From assembly GCF_003173715.1 (NCBI RefSeq), contig NZ_CP029550.1, positions 2,666,001 to 2,730,000 of the forward strand: a stretch of DNA of 64,000 nucleotides. Direction: 5' to 3'. Shown here one piece after another: positions 55,293 to 64,000 of the stretch. The DNA is from Methylobacterium durans. GTDB lineage: Bacteria > Pseudomonadota > Alphaproteobacteria > Rhizobiales > Beijerinckiaceae. How positions within the stretch are numbered: position 1 is the stretch's first letter; the number at the start of each line of letters is the position of its first letter. The notes under the pieces were generated by a model. The model did not search any database, had not been told where the DNA came from, and was given only the letters and a program-made list of their open reading frames with translations. A program made the translations under genes and the position numbers.

Positions 55293-55925
55293 ATGATTGC
55301 GTTGGATGACGATAAACTGCGCCACGGAAACTTGGGCGCAACCTGCCTGCACCTGTGCGTCGACATGCAGGGAATGTTCGCGGAGGAGACGGACTGGCAC
55401 ACACCCTGGATGGACCGCGTCCGGCCGAACGTCGCCCGGCTCGTCGAGGCTCAGGCCCCCCGCACGCTGTTCACCCGTTTCATTCCGGCCGCCCATCCGG
55501 GCGAGGGCCGCGGAACCTGGGCACGGTACTACGAGCGCTGGGCGAGCATGACGCGGGAGCGGCTCGATCCGGGATTGATCGAGCTCCTGCCCGAACTCGC
55601 CCGCCACGTGCCGCCCGGCGAGATCTTCGACAAGACGCTCTACTCCCCCTGGGTGGACGGGGCCCTCGACGCCCGCCTGCAGGCGCGCGGGATCGACACA
55701 CTTGTGGTGACGGGGGGCGAGACCGATGTGTGCGTTCTCAGCACGGTTCTCGGCGCGGTCGATCACGGCTACCGCGTCGTGATCGTCACCGATGCGCTCT
55801 GCTCCTCCTCCGACGAGGCGCACGACGCCCTCCTCACCCTGTACCGGTCGCGCTACGGCCAACAGGTCGAGACCGTCACCACCGCGACGGTCCTGGCGAA
55901 CTGGACCCGACCCGAGAACCCATGA
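55293..55925 (+). CDS. Isochorismatase-family cysteine hydrolase
   Basis: A 210-residue hydrolase. The catalytic Asp is in LHLCVDMQGMFAEETDW, the Lys in FDKTLYSPW, and the Cys in VTGGETDVCVLSTVLGAVDH. The substrate could be an amide such as a nicotinamide or ureido compound, but cannot be told from sequence. Its stop overlaps the start of a histidine phosphatase gene. An EcfG-type promoter 30 bp upstream places the pair in the general stress response. Confidence 0.9.
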   Translation: MIALDDDKLRHGNLGATCLHLCVDMQGMFAEETDWHTPWMDRVRPNVARLVEAQAPRTLFTRFIPAAHPGEGRGTWARYYERWASMTRERLDPGLIELLPELARHVPPGEIFDKTLYSPWVDGALDARLQARGIDTLVVTGGETDVCVLSTVLGAVDHGYRVVIVTDALCSSSDEAHDALLTLYRSRYGQQVETVTTATVLANWTRPENP

Positions 55926-56509
55926 CCGCTCCGACCCGCATCGTCTGCATCCGCCACGGCGAATCGACCTTCAACGCCGCCCACCGGGCGACCGGCCGCG
56001 ACCCGCTCCACACCGACGCGCGGCTGACCGAGCGCGGCCACGGGCAGGTGCGAGCGGCCCGCGGGCGCCTGCGCGACATCCCCTTCGATCTCGTGGTCAC
56101 GTCCCCCCTGACGCGGGCGATCGAGACGACGATGGGCCTGTTCGGGGAACACCCGGCCTCACCCCGGATCCTCGTCGAGGTCCTGCACCGGGAGTGCCAG
56201 GAGAGCAGCTGCGACGTCGGCCGCGCCGCCTCGCAGATCGCGGCGGAGTTCCCGCACCTGCAGGTCGGTCACCTGCCCGAGATCTGGTGGCACGCGGACG
56301 GGGAGCCGAACGCGGACGGCATTCATGTCGAGCCGCGCCACCTGTTCGACGCCCGCGTCCTCGAATTCCGCGCCTGGCTCAGCGCGCGCCCGGAGCGCAC
56401 CATCGCGGTCGTCGGGCACGGGACCTTCTTCTTCCACCTGACGGGGCAGTGGCTCGACAATTGCGGGAGCGTGGAACTCGACCTCGCGGCCGAGCCGGCG
56501 CTGGCGTGA
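55922..56509 (+). CDS. Histidine phosphatase family protein
   Basis: A 195-residue phosphoglycerate-mutase-like phosphatase. The catalytic RHG motif is in IVCIRHGESTFNAAHRATGR, the second Arg in VVTSPLTRAIETTMGLF, and the second His in TIAVVGHGTFFFHLTGQW. Small phosphorylated metabolites or proteins are possible substrates. It overlaps the preceding hydrolase by four bases (ATGA) and shares its EcfG promoter. Confidence 0.9.
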   Translation: MTAPTRIVCIRHGESTFNAAHRATGRDPLHTDARLTERGHGQVRAARGRLRDIPFDLVVTSPLTRAIETTMGLFGEHPASPRILVEVLHRECQESSCDVGRAASQIAAEFPHLQVGHLPEIWWHADGEPNADGIHVEPRHLFDARVLEFRAWLSARPERTIAVVGHGTFFFHLTGQWLDNCGSVELDLAAEPALA

Positions 56510-56578
56510 GGGCTCCAGCTATCTGAGTGGGAAGCATTCTCTCGCGCCGAACCGGCACCCGCTTCAGCGGAAGATGCT

Positions 56579-56806
56579 CTACGTCTTGTCGCCCGCCTTC
56601 GGCTCGCTCACCTTCTCGCCGGCGATGCACTCGGTCATGAAGGTCTCGCGCAGCGTGCCCTGCATGGCATTCTCGTCGGCCTTGGCGCCGCATTCCTTCT
56701 CGCGGGCGGCCTGAGCCGGATCCGCCGGAGCGCCGGATTGCGCGAGCGCGCCCGCCGTGCCGGCGGCGAGGAGGGCGAGGACGAGGGCGGTTGCTTTCGG
56801 GGACAT
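56579..56806 (-). CDS. Small periplasmic PsiF-like protein
   Basis: A 75-residue exported protein. The signal peptide is TALVLALLAAGTAGALAQSG. The mature part has one PsiF-type repeat, CGAKADENAMQGTLRETFMT followed by EC, with two Cys that can pair. PsiF proteins are phosphate-starvation-related in enterobacteria; here the regulation is unknown. It is convergent to the phosphatase gene. Confidence 0.72.
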   Translation of the reverse strand: MSPKATALVLALLAAGTAGALAQSGAPADPAQAAREKECGAKADENAMQGTLRETFMTECIAGEKVSEPKAGDKT

Positions 56807-56893
56807 GGCTTCCTGCCGGCATGCGTGAGGCGCGGGCCGTCCGCTCGGGCGCCCGCCTGACCGCGGGAGAAACCCGCGGGCCGCCTTGCGGGT

Positions 56894-57619
56894 TCAGGCT
56901 CGCGCCGCCGCGCGTCCGGCTCTCGCGGCGTCGAGCCGGTCGCGCGCCCGGATGACATCGACCGACGGCGCCCGGCGACCGATGCCGAGCGCCTCGTCGA
57001 GGATCGCGGCGGCGTGCCCCCAGGTGCCCGGCGCGAAGGGCGCCGCGCCCTCCGCCACCTCGGCCGCGCAGCGCGCATCTTCCGCCGCCGCGATCGACGC
57101 CGTGGCGGCGCGCCCGACAGAGGCCGCGAGCGCCCCCGCCATCCAGGCGCGGCGCCGGGCCGCCGCCTCGGCCGCCGTCCCGCCCCGCCACGCGGCCGCG
57201 CGCGCCGCGGCGAGCGCCGCCTGAAGGTCGTCCGCGCCCTCGCAGCGGGCCGCGAGGTCGGGCATGGCGGCCCGGTCGAGGAGCGGGGGCAGGATGCGGC
57301 GGATGCTCTCGCGGGCGAGGAAGCGGGTGCGCTCCGCTTCCACAGCTTCCGTGTCGGCCGAGCCCGACAGGCGCAGCACGAAGGCCATCAGGCGCGGCCG
57401 CTCGGCGTCGGGCATCGCGTCGTTGAGACCGAGCGCGTAGGCCGCGAGCGGCCGCGAGAAGCAGGGCGGAAGGTCGGAGGAGGCGGTGACGGACCGGTAG
57501 GGCAGTCCGGCCGCCACGATCGCCGCCTCGTTGATGCAGGTGCCGCCGTCCGGCCCCGGAAAGGCGTGGGAGCCCGGCAGCAGCCGCCAGTTCAGGATAT
57601 GCTCGAAGCCTGCGCTCAT
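56894..57619 (-). CDS. Conserved hypothetical protein (241 aa)
   Basis: The N-terminus, LPGSHAFPGPDGGTCINEAA followed by IVAAGLPYRSV, is a pattern I recognise in uncharacterised proteobacterial proteins. The rest is Ala-rich and helical (DLQAALAAARAAAWRGG and following). The start at 57619 opens the conserved N-terminus. It lies 70 bp after the nickel exporter gene on the same strand. The function is unknown. Confidence 0.75.
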   Translation of the reverse strand: MSAGFEHILNWRLLPGSHAFPGPDGGTCINEAAIVAAGLPYRSVTASSDLPPCFSRPLAAYALGLNDAMPDAERPRLMAFVLRLSGSADTEAVEAERTRFLARESIRRILPPLLDRAAMPDLAARCEGADDLQAALAAARAAAWRGGTAAEAAARRRAWMAGALAASVGRAATASIAAAEDARCAAEVAEGAAPFAPGTWGHAAAILDEALGIGRRAPSVDVIRARDRLDAARAGRAAARA

Positions 57620-57689
57620 GCCCGCGCCTCCTCCGATCGAGACTGGCACGGCGGGACGGCGTTTGGCGAGGGGCCTGTTCCCGCGGCCC

Positions 57690-58709
57690 TCAGGCGCCCG
57701 GCCCGGCGGCGAGGCCGGCGAGCATCGCGGCTCCGAGTGCGAGCACGAAGGCGGCGGCGAGGAGTTCGAGGCCCGCCACCGCCACCGGGCCCGCCTGTCC
57801 GCGCCCGCCGGCGAGGCGCAGGGCGAGCGCCTTGGCGAAGACCGCAAGGCTCGCCAGCGCCCCCGTCGTCAGGGCGGTGCCGAGCGCCATGGCGAGGGTG
57901 GCGAGGATGCCGGCGCCGAGCATACCCTGCGAGGCGGCGAAGACGAGGATGAGGATCGCCCCCGCGCAGGGGCGCGAGCCCGCCGCCAGCACGACGCCCG
58001 CCCGCTCCCGCCAGGTGCGGAGCCGGCTGACGCGCTCCGCGTCGGTGAGGTGGAGGTGCCCGCAATCCGGCCCGCAGGCGGCGGCCGGCGTGCCGAGGGC
58101 GGCGAGGCGACCGGCCTTGCGCCACGTCAGCGCGAGACCGACGAGGGCGACGAGGGCGAAGCTCACGGTCTCGATCACGCTGCCGGCCCGGCTCATGCCC
58201 GCGGCGGTGGTGTTGAGGAGGAAGATCCCGACCGTCACGATGAGGATCGCCACGAGCGCCTGGAGGAGCGCGGCGGCGAAGCTGAGCGCGAAGCCCCGCA
58301 GCAGCGCCCGCTCGCCCGCCACGATGTAGCCCGCGATCACCGCCTTGCCGTGGCCGGGCCCGGCGGCGTGGAACACGCCGTAGGCGAAGCCGAGTGCGAC
58401 GATGGGCCAGGATCCGCCCTCGCTCCGGAATGCGGCGACCGCTGCCTGGAGGCTGCGCGAGAAGCTTCCCTGCACCGCGAGGAGCCAGCCGCCGAGGCCG
58501 GTGGCTGCGGGGGCCGCCTCGCGCAGACCCATGCCGAAGGGCGAGCGGGGCGGCGGCGCCGCGAGACCGGGCGCCACGAGCCACATCAGCCCGGCCAGCA
58601 GCAGGGACGCGAGGGCCACGGCCCCCGCGGCGAGGGCGAGGCGGGCCCCGAGCCGGGCCCCCGGGACGCGCGCGGGCCCGGTGGCGGCGAGGACGGCGGG
58701 CGGGCTCAC
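57690..58709 (-). CDS. Nickel/cobalt transporter (NicO/RcnA-like)
   Basis: A 339-residue membrane protein with about seven hydrophobic segments. The NicO signature FAYGVFHAAGPGHGKAVIAG in the first third carries the metal-binding His. A His- and Cys-containing loop follows (ACGPDCGHLHL), then GSRPCAGAILILVFAASQGM. It moves nickel or cobalt across the inner membrane. Its GTG start overlaps the stop of the DUF1007 gene (GTGA, 58706-58709). This pair is a common unit. Confidence 0.88.
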   Translation of the reverse strand: MSPPAVLAATGPARVPGARLGARLALAAGAVALASLLLAGLMWLVAPGLAAPPPRSPFGMGLREAAPAATGLGGWLLAVQGSFSRSLQAAVAAFRSEGGSWPIVALGFAYGVFHAAGPGHGKAVIAGYIVAGERALLRGFALSFAAALLQALVAILIVTVGIFLLNTTAAGMSRAGSVIETVSFALVALVGLALTWRKAGRLAALGTPAAACGPDCGHLHLTDAERVSRLRTWRERAGVVLAAGSRPCAGAILILVFAASQGMLGAGILATLAMALGTALTTGALASLAVFAKALALRLAGGRGQAGPVAVAGLELLAAAFVLALGAAMLAGLAAGPGA

Positions 58710-59385
58710 GGGCAGGCCACGATCACGCGGTTGGCGAATTGCACGCCGTAATTCGAGGCGGCGGTGAGCGCCTCGAAGAAAGCCTCCGTCATGCCGGGCT
58801 TGGCGGCGTCCGCGGTCTTGGCCTCGGCGGGCTTCGGGCGCGTGACGGTGGCGGCGCAGCCCCCGGCGCGCCGGCGAGGCGCGCGGCGTCGGCGCCCTCC
58901 GCGAGGCTGAACGAGACGAAGTAGGCCGGGTCGTAGACCTCGAGCGCCACGACGCCGCGGCCCTGCGGCGCCGGGCTCTTCAGGGGCAGCAGGAAGCTCA
59001 GGGTGAGGGCGCCGCCCTCCACCGCCATGCGTGGCTCGGCGGGCTCGGCGAAGGCCTGCTCCTTGCCCGCCACCTTCAGCTTCGTGAAGTAGCCGAATTC
59101 GGCGAGGTTCGCGGTGTTCTCGGCAGCGAGCCCGGCGAGCTCGTCCGGCGTCAGCTTGCCGTCGCCGTTCTTGTCGAGACCCTGCGTGATGAAGGCGGAG
59201 TAGGACGCGTCGAAGGTCCAGGCGTGGCGGATGCCCGTGACCCTGCCGCCCTCCGCGTAGTCGATCTCGGCCTTCGCGACGACCCAGACATGCGGGTGGG
59301 CGTGAGCCGGCCCGGCGAGGAGGCCGGCGGCCGGCAGGCTTAGGGCGAGAAGCGCGCGGCGGAGGAGGGGCGAGGCGATCGGCAT
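58706..59385 (-). CDS. DUF1007 periplasmic protein, frame broken by one missing base
   Basis: A 226-residue exported protein partner of NicO transporters. The signal peptide LLALSLPAAGLLAGPAHA is followed by HPHVWVVAKAEI, then the DUF1007 core (HAWTFDASYSAFITQGLDKN, GDGKLTPDELAGL, which looks like an EF-hand). The frame breaks at the C run 58860-58864: six would read GAPGGCAATVTRPK and continue to the C-terminus NRVIVACP. Sequencing error is likely. It probably binds the metal ion in the periplasm. Confidence 0.85.
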
Positions 59386-59609
59386 GGTCGCGGGACGCTC
59401 GCGTGACGGGGTTAACGAAACCTGAAGCGGCCGTCCCTCGACGGGGCGCCCGGCTGACCGCGTTCCTCGCGGTCCAGTTGGGCGAAAGTCGGGCGTCGTG
59501 TCCAGGGCCCGCCTTCGGGGCACTTCGCCCCGCTCATGCGAAGGGCACCGCCGCAGCCTTGCCGCGACGATGCCCTGCCGGATCCGTTGCGCCCGCTTCG
59601 GGCGCCGGT

Positions 59610-59957
59610 TCAGTCGGCCGAGGCGACCTCGACGATGTCGCCGCGGCGCGAGAACGCGATGGTTGCGTCGCGGCCGTCGGCGCCGATGCTGCCGGGCACC
59701 GAGAGCTGGACGGTCTGGTCGGCGTTCAGCGTCGTGACGAGGCGCACGACCTGCGGCTGCTCGCTGTGGCCGTTCAGGGCGGCGAGCGTCGCCACGACCC
59801 GGTAACCGTCCTTCTCGGCGGTGTAGTAGATCGAGCCGCGGAACGAGCCGAGATCGACGGTATTCGCCTTGAGCGGCTTCAGCTCGACGGCGGAGGCCGC
59901 GGTGACCGAGGCGAGCGAGAGCGCGGCCGCGGCGAGGGCGAGCGAGAGGGTACGCAT
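59610..59957 (-). CDS. Small exported hypothetical protein (115 aa)
   Basis: The signal peptide LSLALAAAALSLASVTAASA is followed by a beta-rich mature part (DLGSFRGSIYYTAEKDGYRV, VVRLVTTLNADQTVQLSVPG). No Cys in the mature part. No family is recognised. The region 59958-60359 upstream holds its promoter, an AT-rich patch at 60060-60130 and the ccm terminator, but no gene. Confidence 0.75.
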   Translation of the reverse strand: MRTLSLALAAAALSLASVTAASAVELKPLKANTVDLGSFRGSIYYTAEKDGYRVVATLAALNGHSEQPQVVRLVTTLNADQTVQLSVPGSIGADGRDATIAFSRRGDIVEVASAD

Positions 59958-60316
59958 GATGTGAGTCCTGTGCGGTTACTGTCCGCCGGGAGCGCCCGTA
60001 CGGAAAGCCGGTGGCACCGGGAGACCGCACTATGCCGGCACGATGCTGCGCCGCGAAGACATGATTTTCGCGGCGCACAAATGCACAGAAATCATACCTT
60101 GTGCGATTATTCACCCATAAATGCACAAGAATGCATGGCTTGGTGATTCGAACTTGAGCCGCACGCGGCCGGCTTGCAAAATTTTTCGAAGTCGAGGTTC
60201 GCCGAATCCCGCAGCGAGTTTTGCGGTCTCGGTAGGTGGCGAAGGACATGGCGTGAGGGGCGCGGCTTCCGTCGCCCGTTCGAGAGCCGGGTTAAGGGAA
60301 AAGGCGACAGGGCCCC

Positions 60317-60344
60317 GGTGCGAGCTGCCCGGAGACATCGCACC
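60317..60344 (-). terminator. Possible terminator of the ccm operon
   Basis: GGTGCGA (60317-60323) and TCGCACC (60338-60344) form a 7-bp stem 16 bp after the ccmH stop. On the minus strand a CCTTTTCCC tract follows about 14 bases later. The gap makes it a weak intrinsic terminator. Confidence 0.35.
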
Positions 60345-60359
60345 GCTCGGGCGTGGCCT

Positions 60360-60827
60360 CTATTTCCGCCGCAGCAGCGCGGCCACTTCCGCTTCCTCGG
60401 AGGCCGAGAGGCCGGCGGGCGGCGGAAGGGCCCTGCGGCGGGCCAGGCGCCAGATCCCGAGGGCGCCGAGGAGCAGTGCGGCGAGCGGCGTCAGCCACAG
60501 GAGCAGCGTGTGCCATCCGAGGACGGGGCGCAGCAGCACGAACTCGCCGTAGCGGCGCACCACGAAATCCTCGACCTGCTGGTTGTCGTCGCCCGCGCGG
60601 ATGCGCTCGCGCACGATGAGGCGCAGGTCCCTGGCGAGCGGCGCGTCCGAATCGTCGATCGACTGGTTCTGGCAGACGAGGCAGCGCAGGCCCGCCGAGA
60701 TCTCGCGGGCGCGGGCCTCCTGCGCGGGATCCTTCATCACCTCCTCGGGCTGCACGGCCTGAGCCGCGCCGCCCGCGAGCAGGGCCGCCGCCAGCAGAAG
60801 TGTCCGGGCGTGGCTGCGCGTCGTCAT
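60360..60827 (-). CDS. ccmH: Cytochrome c maturation protein CcmH
   Basis: A 155-residue CcmH/CycL protein. The signal peptide is RTLLLAAALLAGGAAQA. The redox motif is LRCLVCQNQSIDDSDAPLAR (CxxC), and the C-terminal anchor is TLLLWLTPLAALLLGALGIW. It reduces apocytochrome c for haem attachment. Its ATG overlaps the ccmF stop (ATGA, 60824-60827). Confidence 0.95.
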   Translation of the reverse strand: MTTRSHARTLLLAAALLAGGAAQAVQPEEVMKDPAQEARAREISAGLRCLVCQNQSIDDSDAPLARDLRLIVRERIRAGDDNQQVEDFVVRRYGEFVLLRPVLGWHTLLLWLTPLAALLLGALGIWRLARRRALPPPAGLSASEEAEVAALLRRK

Positions 60828-62826
60828 TCGGCCGGCACCGCGTTCGGCGGCAGGGATTTCGCCCGCGCCCGGGTCGGGGCGCCGACGCGCATGCGGCGGT
60901 CGGTGAGCGAGACGGCGCCGCCGAGCGCCATTACCACTGCGCCGAGCCAGATCAGCAGCACGAGCGGCTTGTAGTAGAGGCGCAGGCCGATCGTGCCGTC
61001 CGGATGCACCTCGCCGAGGCTGGCGTAGACCTGGCTGGCGCCGACCGTCAGCAGGCCGGATTCCGTCACGGTCATGCGCCGGCTCGGGTAGAAGCGCTTG
61101 CCGGTATCGACGGAGCCGACCGCATCGCCGTGCCGGTTGCGGACGGTGAGGATGGCCGCCGTCTCCTCGTAGTTCGGGCCGGAGCGCGGCGAGACCCGCT
61201 CCAGGGTCGCCACGTAGGGGCCGGTCGCCAGCGTCTCGCCGGGCTTGAGGGTGGCGAGACCCTCCGTCGCCCAGCCCTGCGCGGCGATGCCGAGCACCAC
61301 GATGCCGACGCCGCCATGCGCCAGCGCCGTGCCCCAGGCCGAGCGCGGCAGGCCGATGGCCCGCCGCCAGATCAGGCCGGGCGCGGCGGTGCGGTTCGAG
61401 CCGTAGCCGCGGGCGCGGCTGATGATCTCCAGGGCCGAACCGACCACGAGGTAGGCGCCGAGGCCGATCCCGACGGGGGCGAGGACCGGCCCGCCCCAGG
61501 TCAGGGCCAGCGTGGCGAGGCCGACGACGAGGGCCAGCGCCAGGGCCGCGAACAGGCGTTGCGTGGCGGCGAGCGCGTCGCCCCGCTTCCAGGCGAGCGT
61601 CTGGCCGAAGGGGACGATCAGGAGGAGCGGCACCGCGAGCGGCACGAAGGTCGTGTTGAAGAAGGGCGGACCGACCGAGATCTTGTCCCCCGTCGCCATC
61701 TCCAGGACGAGGGGATACAGCGTGCCGACGAGGACGGTGGCGCAGGCCGCGACCAGGAACAGGTTGTTCATCACGAGCGCCCCCTCGCGGGAGATCGGCG
61801 CGAACAGGCCGCCCTGGCGCAGGAGCGGCGCCCGCCACGCGAACAGCGTCAGCGAGCCGCCGATGAACAGGACCAGGATGGCGAGGATGAAGACGCCGCG
61901 GGTCGGGTCGGTGGCGAAGGTGTGGACCGAGGTGAGCAGCCCCGAGCGCACGATGAAGGTGCCGAGCAGCGACAGCGAGAAGGTCAGGATCGACAGCAGC
62001 ACCGTCCAGACCTTGAGGGCGTCGCGCTTCTCCATGACGACGGTGGAGTGCAGGAGCGCGGTCCCGGCGATCCAGGGCATCAGCGAGGCGTTCTCGACCG
62101 GGTCCCAGAACCACCAGCCGCCCCAGCCGAGCTCGTAATAGGCCCAGTACGAGCCCATCGCGATGCCGAGCGTCAGGAAGCTCCAGGCGATCAGAGTCCA
62201 GGGCCGCACGGCCCGGGCCCAGACGGCGTCGATGCGGCCCTCGATGAGCGCGGCCGCCGCGAAGGCGAAGGTGATCGAGAAGCCGACATAGCCCACGTAG
62301 AGGAGCGGCGGGTGCACCGCGAGGCCGACATCCTGCAGGAGCGGGTTGAGGTCGTTGCCCTCGATCGGCGCTGGCATGGCGCGGGTGAAGGGGTTCGAGG
62401 TCGTGATGATGAACAGGACGAACACGAAGGTGATGAGGCCCTGCACCGCGAGGGTGTTGGCCCGCAGCACCGGCGGCACCGAATCGTGGGCCGCCGCCAC
62501 CAGCGCCCCGAACAGGGTGAGGATCAGGATCCAGAGGAGCATCGACCCCTCGTGGTTCCCCAGACGCCGGAGAGCTTGTAGAGGAAGGGCTTGGTGGTGT
62601 GCGAGTTCTCGACGACGTTCTGGACCGAGAAGTCGGAGGTCGCGTGCGCGTAGGTGAGCGCCGCGAAGGCGAAGAGCACGCAGGCGAAGGCGCCGAGCGC
62701 CGCGGGCGTGGCCACCTGGCGCAGGGCCGAATCGCCCGTGCGGGCGGCCCAGACCGGCATCACCGCCTGGACGAGGGAGAGCGCGAGCGCGAGCGCGAGC
62801 GCGAAATGGCCGACCTCGACGAGCAC
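60824..62826 (-). CDS. ccmF: Cytochrome c haem lyase CcmF, frame broken by one missing base
   Basis: A 667-residue inner-membrane protein that attaches haem with CcmH and CcmI. The N-terminal part (VEVGHFALALALALSLVQAV) is in the first frame. The WGGWWFWDPVENASLMPWI haem-handling motif and the following segments are in the second. The break is at the C run 62558-62561: five would read KLSGVWGNHEGSMLLWIL. All family motifs are otherwise intact, so a missing base in the data is likely. Confidence 0.93.
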
Positions 62827-62858
62827 TGGCTATCCTTCCCTTGCCTGTCCCACGCGCG

Positions 62859-63386
62859 TCATCGCTCGCTGCGCGGTCCGAGGGCCTTGTCGTTGGCCGT
62901 CGCGGATTTGCCCGCGTCCTTGCCGGCTGCGTCCTTGCCCGCGTCCTTGCCCGAACCCTCCTGCCATCGCCCCTGCGCCTTCAGCGCGTCGGCCACCTCG
63001 CGGGGCATGTAGGATTCGTCGTGCTTGGCGAGCACGGTGTCGGCGCGGAAGAGGCCGCCGGGCTCCAGCACCCCCTCCGTCACCACGCCCTGGCCCTCGC
63101 GGAACAGGTCCGGCAGCAGGCCCTTGTAGGTGACCTGCACGGTGGCGTTGGTGTCGGTGACGGCGAAATCGATCTTCTGGTCCGTGCCGCGCTGGAGCGA
63201 GCCCTCCTTCACGAGCCCGCCGAGGCGGAAGCGCGTGCCGGGGGCCACCCCCTGATTCGCGACCTCGGTGGGCGAGCGGAAGAACACGATCGAGCCGCTC
63301 ATCGCGGACAGGATCAGCCCGACCGCGAGCGCCAGCACGGCGCCGCAGGCGGTGATCAGGACGAGGCGGCGGCTCTTGCGGGTCAC
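62859..63386 (-). CDS. ccmE: Cytochrome c maturation haem chaperone CcmE
   Basis: A 175-residue periplasmic haem chaperone. The N-terminus [20 protein letters not shown] is a membrane anchor. The OB-fold follows ([40 protein letters not shown]). The haem-binding His is in [11 protein letters not shown]. The C-terminus is a Lys/Asp/Ala-rich tail with repeats. A GTG at 63386 fits the family start; a frame open to 63455 would add 23 residues. Confidence 0.93.
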   Translation of the reverse strand: MTRKSRRLVLITACGAVLALAVGLILSAMSGSIVFFRSPTEVANQGVAPGTRFRLGGLVKEGSLQRGTDQKIDFAVTDTNATVQVTYKGLLPDLFREGQGVVTEGVLEPGGLFRADTVLAKHDESYMPREVADALKAQGRWQEGSGKDAGKDAAGKDAGKSATANDKALGPRSER

Positions 63387-63533
63387 GGTTTCGGGATCCT
63401 GCTGCCGGAGCGGACGGCGCGACCGGGCATCGGCCCCGCGCACCGGTCTTCGCATACATTAACGGGAGAAGGGTGTCGGCTCGGGCGCCGCGCGGGTCAA
63501 GGGCCGCGGCCGGGACCGATTGTCAGGGGTGGC

Positions 63534-64000
63534 TCACGGCTTCGTGCTCGTCCCGTGCAGGTCGAGCTCGCGGGCGAGGGCGTCGAGGCGCTCCACCGCG
63601 CCCGTATCCGCCGCAAGCGCCATGCGGGCCCGGTCGAGGGTGCGGCTCGCCTGCTTGCGCTCACCGAGCGCGCTGTAGGAGCGCACGAGGCGCAGCCACT
63701 CGTCCGGGGTGCCGCCCTTGGCGGAGAGCCGCCGGTCGAGGCCGGCCACCATGCCGCGGATCGCCGCGTCGCGCTCGGCCGCCGGCATCGCCTTGACGGC
63801 GGCCACCGCCGCCTCGGTGTCGGCCCGCGACTCGGCGTCCGCCACCGCGGGTTTCGCCACCGTCCCGGACAGCGGATTGGCCCGCGTGCGGGGCTCGGGG
63901 TTCGTGTCGGTCGCCTTGCCGGGAGCGAGGCCGAGCTCCTTCGCCTGGGCGTCGAGGCGCTCCAGCGCCGTCCCGTCGGCGCCGAGGGCGGAGCGGGCGC
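63534..64000 (-). CDS. ccmI: CcmI (CycH), C-terminal part (cut by window edge)
   Basis: The C-terminal 155 residues of a CcmI protein; the start lies beyond position 64000. The TPR-type part includes AKGGTPDEWLRLVRSYSALG. A segment of about 26 residues is repeated: ARSALGADGTALERLDAQAK and ARMALAADTGAVERLDALAR. CcmI holds apocytochrome c for CcmF/CcmH. It heads the ccmI-E-F-H operon. Confidence 0.88.
   Translation of the reverse strand, partial: ARSALGADGTALERLDAQAKELGLAPGKATDTNPEPRTRANPLSGTVAKPAVADAESRADTEAAVAAVKAMPAAERDAAIRGMVAGLDRRLSAKGGTPDEWLRLVRSYSALGERKQASRTLDRARMALAADTGAVERLDALARELDLHGTSTKP

Overview
The window is high-GC alphaproteobacterial chromosome, most likely Methylobacterium/Methylorubrum (Hyphomicrobiales). 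This rests on the nepR-ecfG stress pair, the mdh-sucCD-sucA-sucB-lpd order, the ccmI-E-F-H cluster, the NicO plus DUF1007 pair and overall composition; it is an inference, not a database match.

Layout. (1) 1-9.0 kb: start of dTDP-rhamnose synthesis (rfbB, rfbC), an accessory patch (HNH protein, small unknown genes, an XRE regulator with two perfect operators) and a 1257-residue three-module glycosyltransferase. (2) 9.76-30.99 kb: a 21.2-kb integrative element in the 3' end of a tRNA-Thr(UGU) gene. It is bounded by 31-bp direct repeats (30/31 identical) and begins with a tyrosine integrase. It carries two HNH nucleases (one behind an EVE-like reader, one fused to a HIT domain), a serine recombinase, a long repeat-rich non-coding region and a split gene resembling the palm of family A DNA polymerases. 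Five insertion sequences have entered it (two IS66, two IS630-like, one IS3/IS407-like). One splits the integrase and two split the polymerase-like gene, so it looks immobilised. (3) 31.3-37.9 kb: nepR-ecfG, a di-haem peroxidase, membrane and DUF1499 proteins, a methyltransferase, glyoxalase II and a TetR regulator. (4) 38.2-47.7 kb: the TCA operon mdh-sucC-sucD-sucA-(YCII protein)-sucB-lpd. (5) 47.7-56.5 kb: a tandem receiver protein, XerC, glyoxalase I, a CheB/CheR/PAS/HWE kinase with a receiver and a Crp/Fnr regulator, and an isochorismatase-phosphatase pair behind a near-perfect EcfG promoter. (6) 56.6-64 kb: small periplasmic proteins, a nickel/cobalt exporter pair and the cytochrome c maturation genes, with ccmI running off the right edge.

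Quality warning. Several genes, including the core genes mdh, sucD, xerC and ccmF, are broken by a base missing from a G or C run. Restoring it rebuilds the full family protein each time. I read these as sequencing errors, not pseudogenes.

The most interesting region is the island's replication-like module: the GTTGTC repeat family at 17.25-17.99 kb just upstream of the polymerase-palm-like gene, together with the two unusual nuclease genes.
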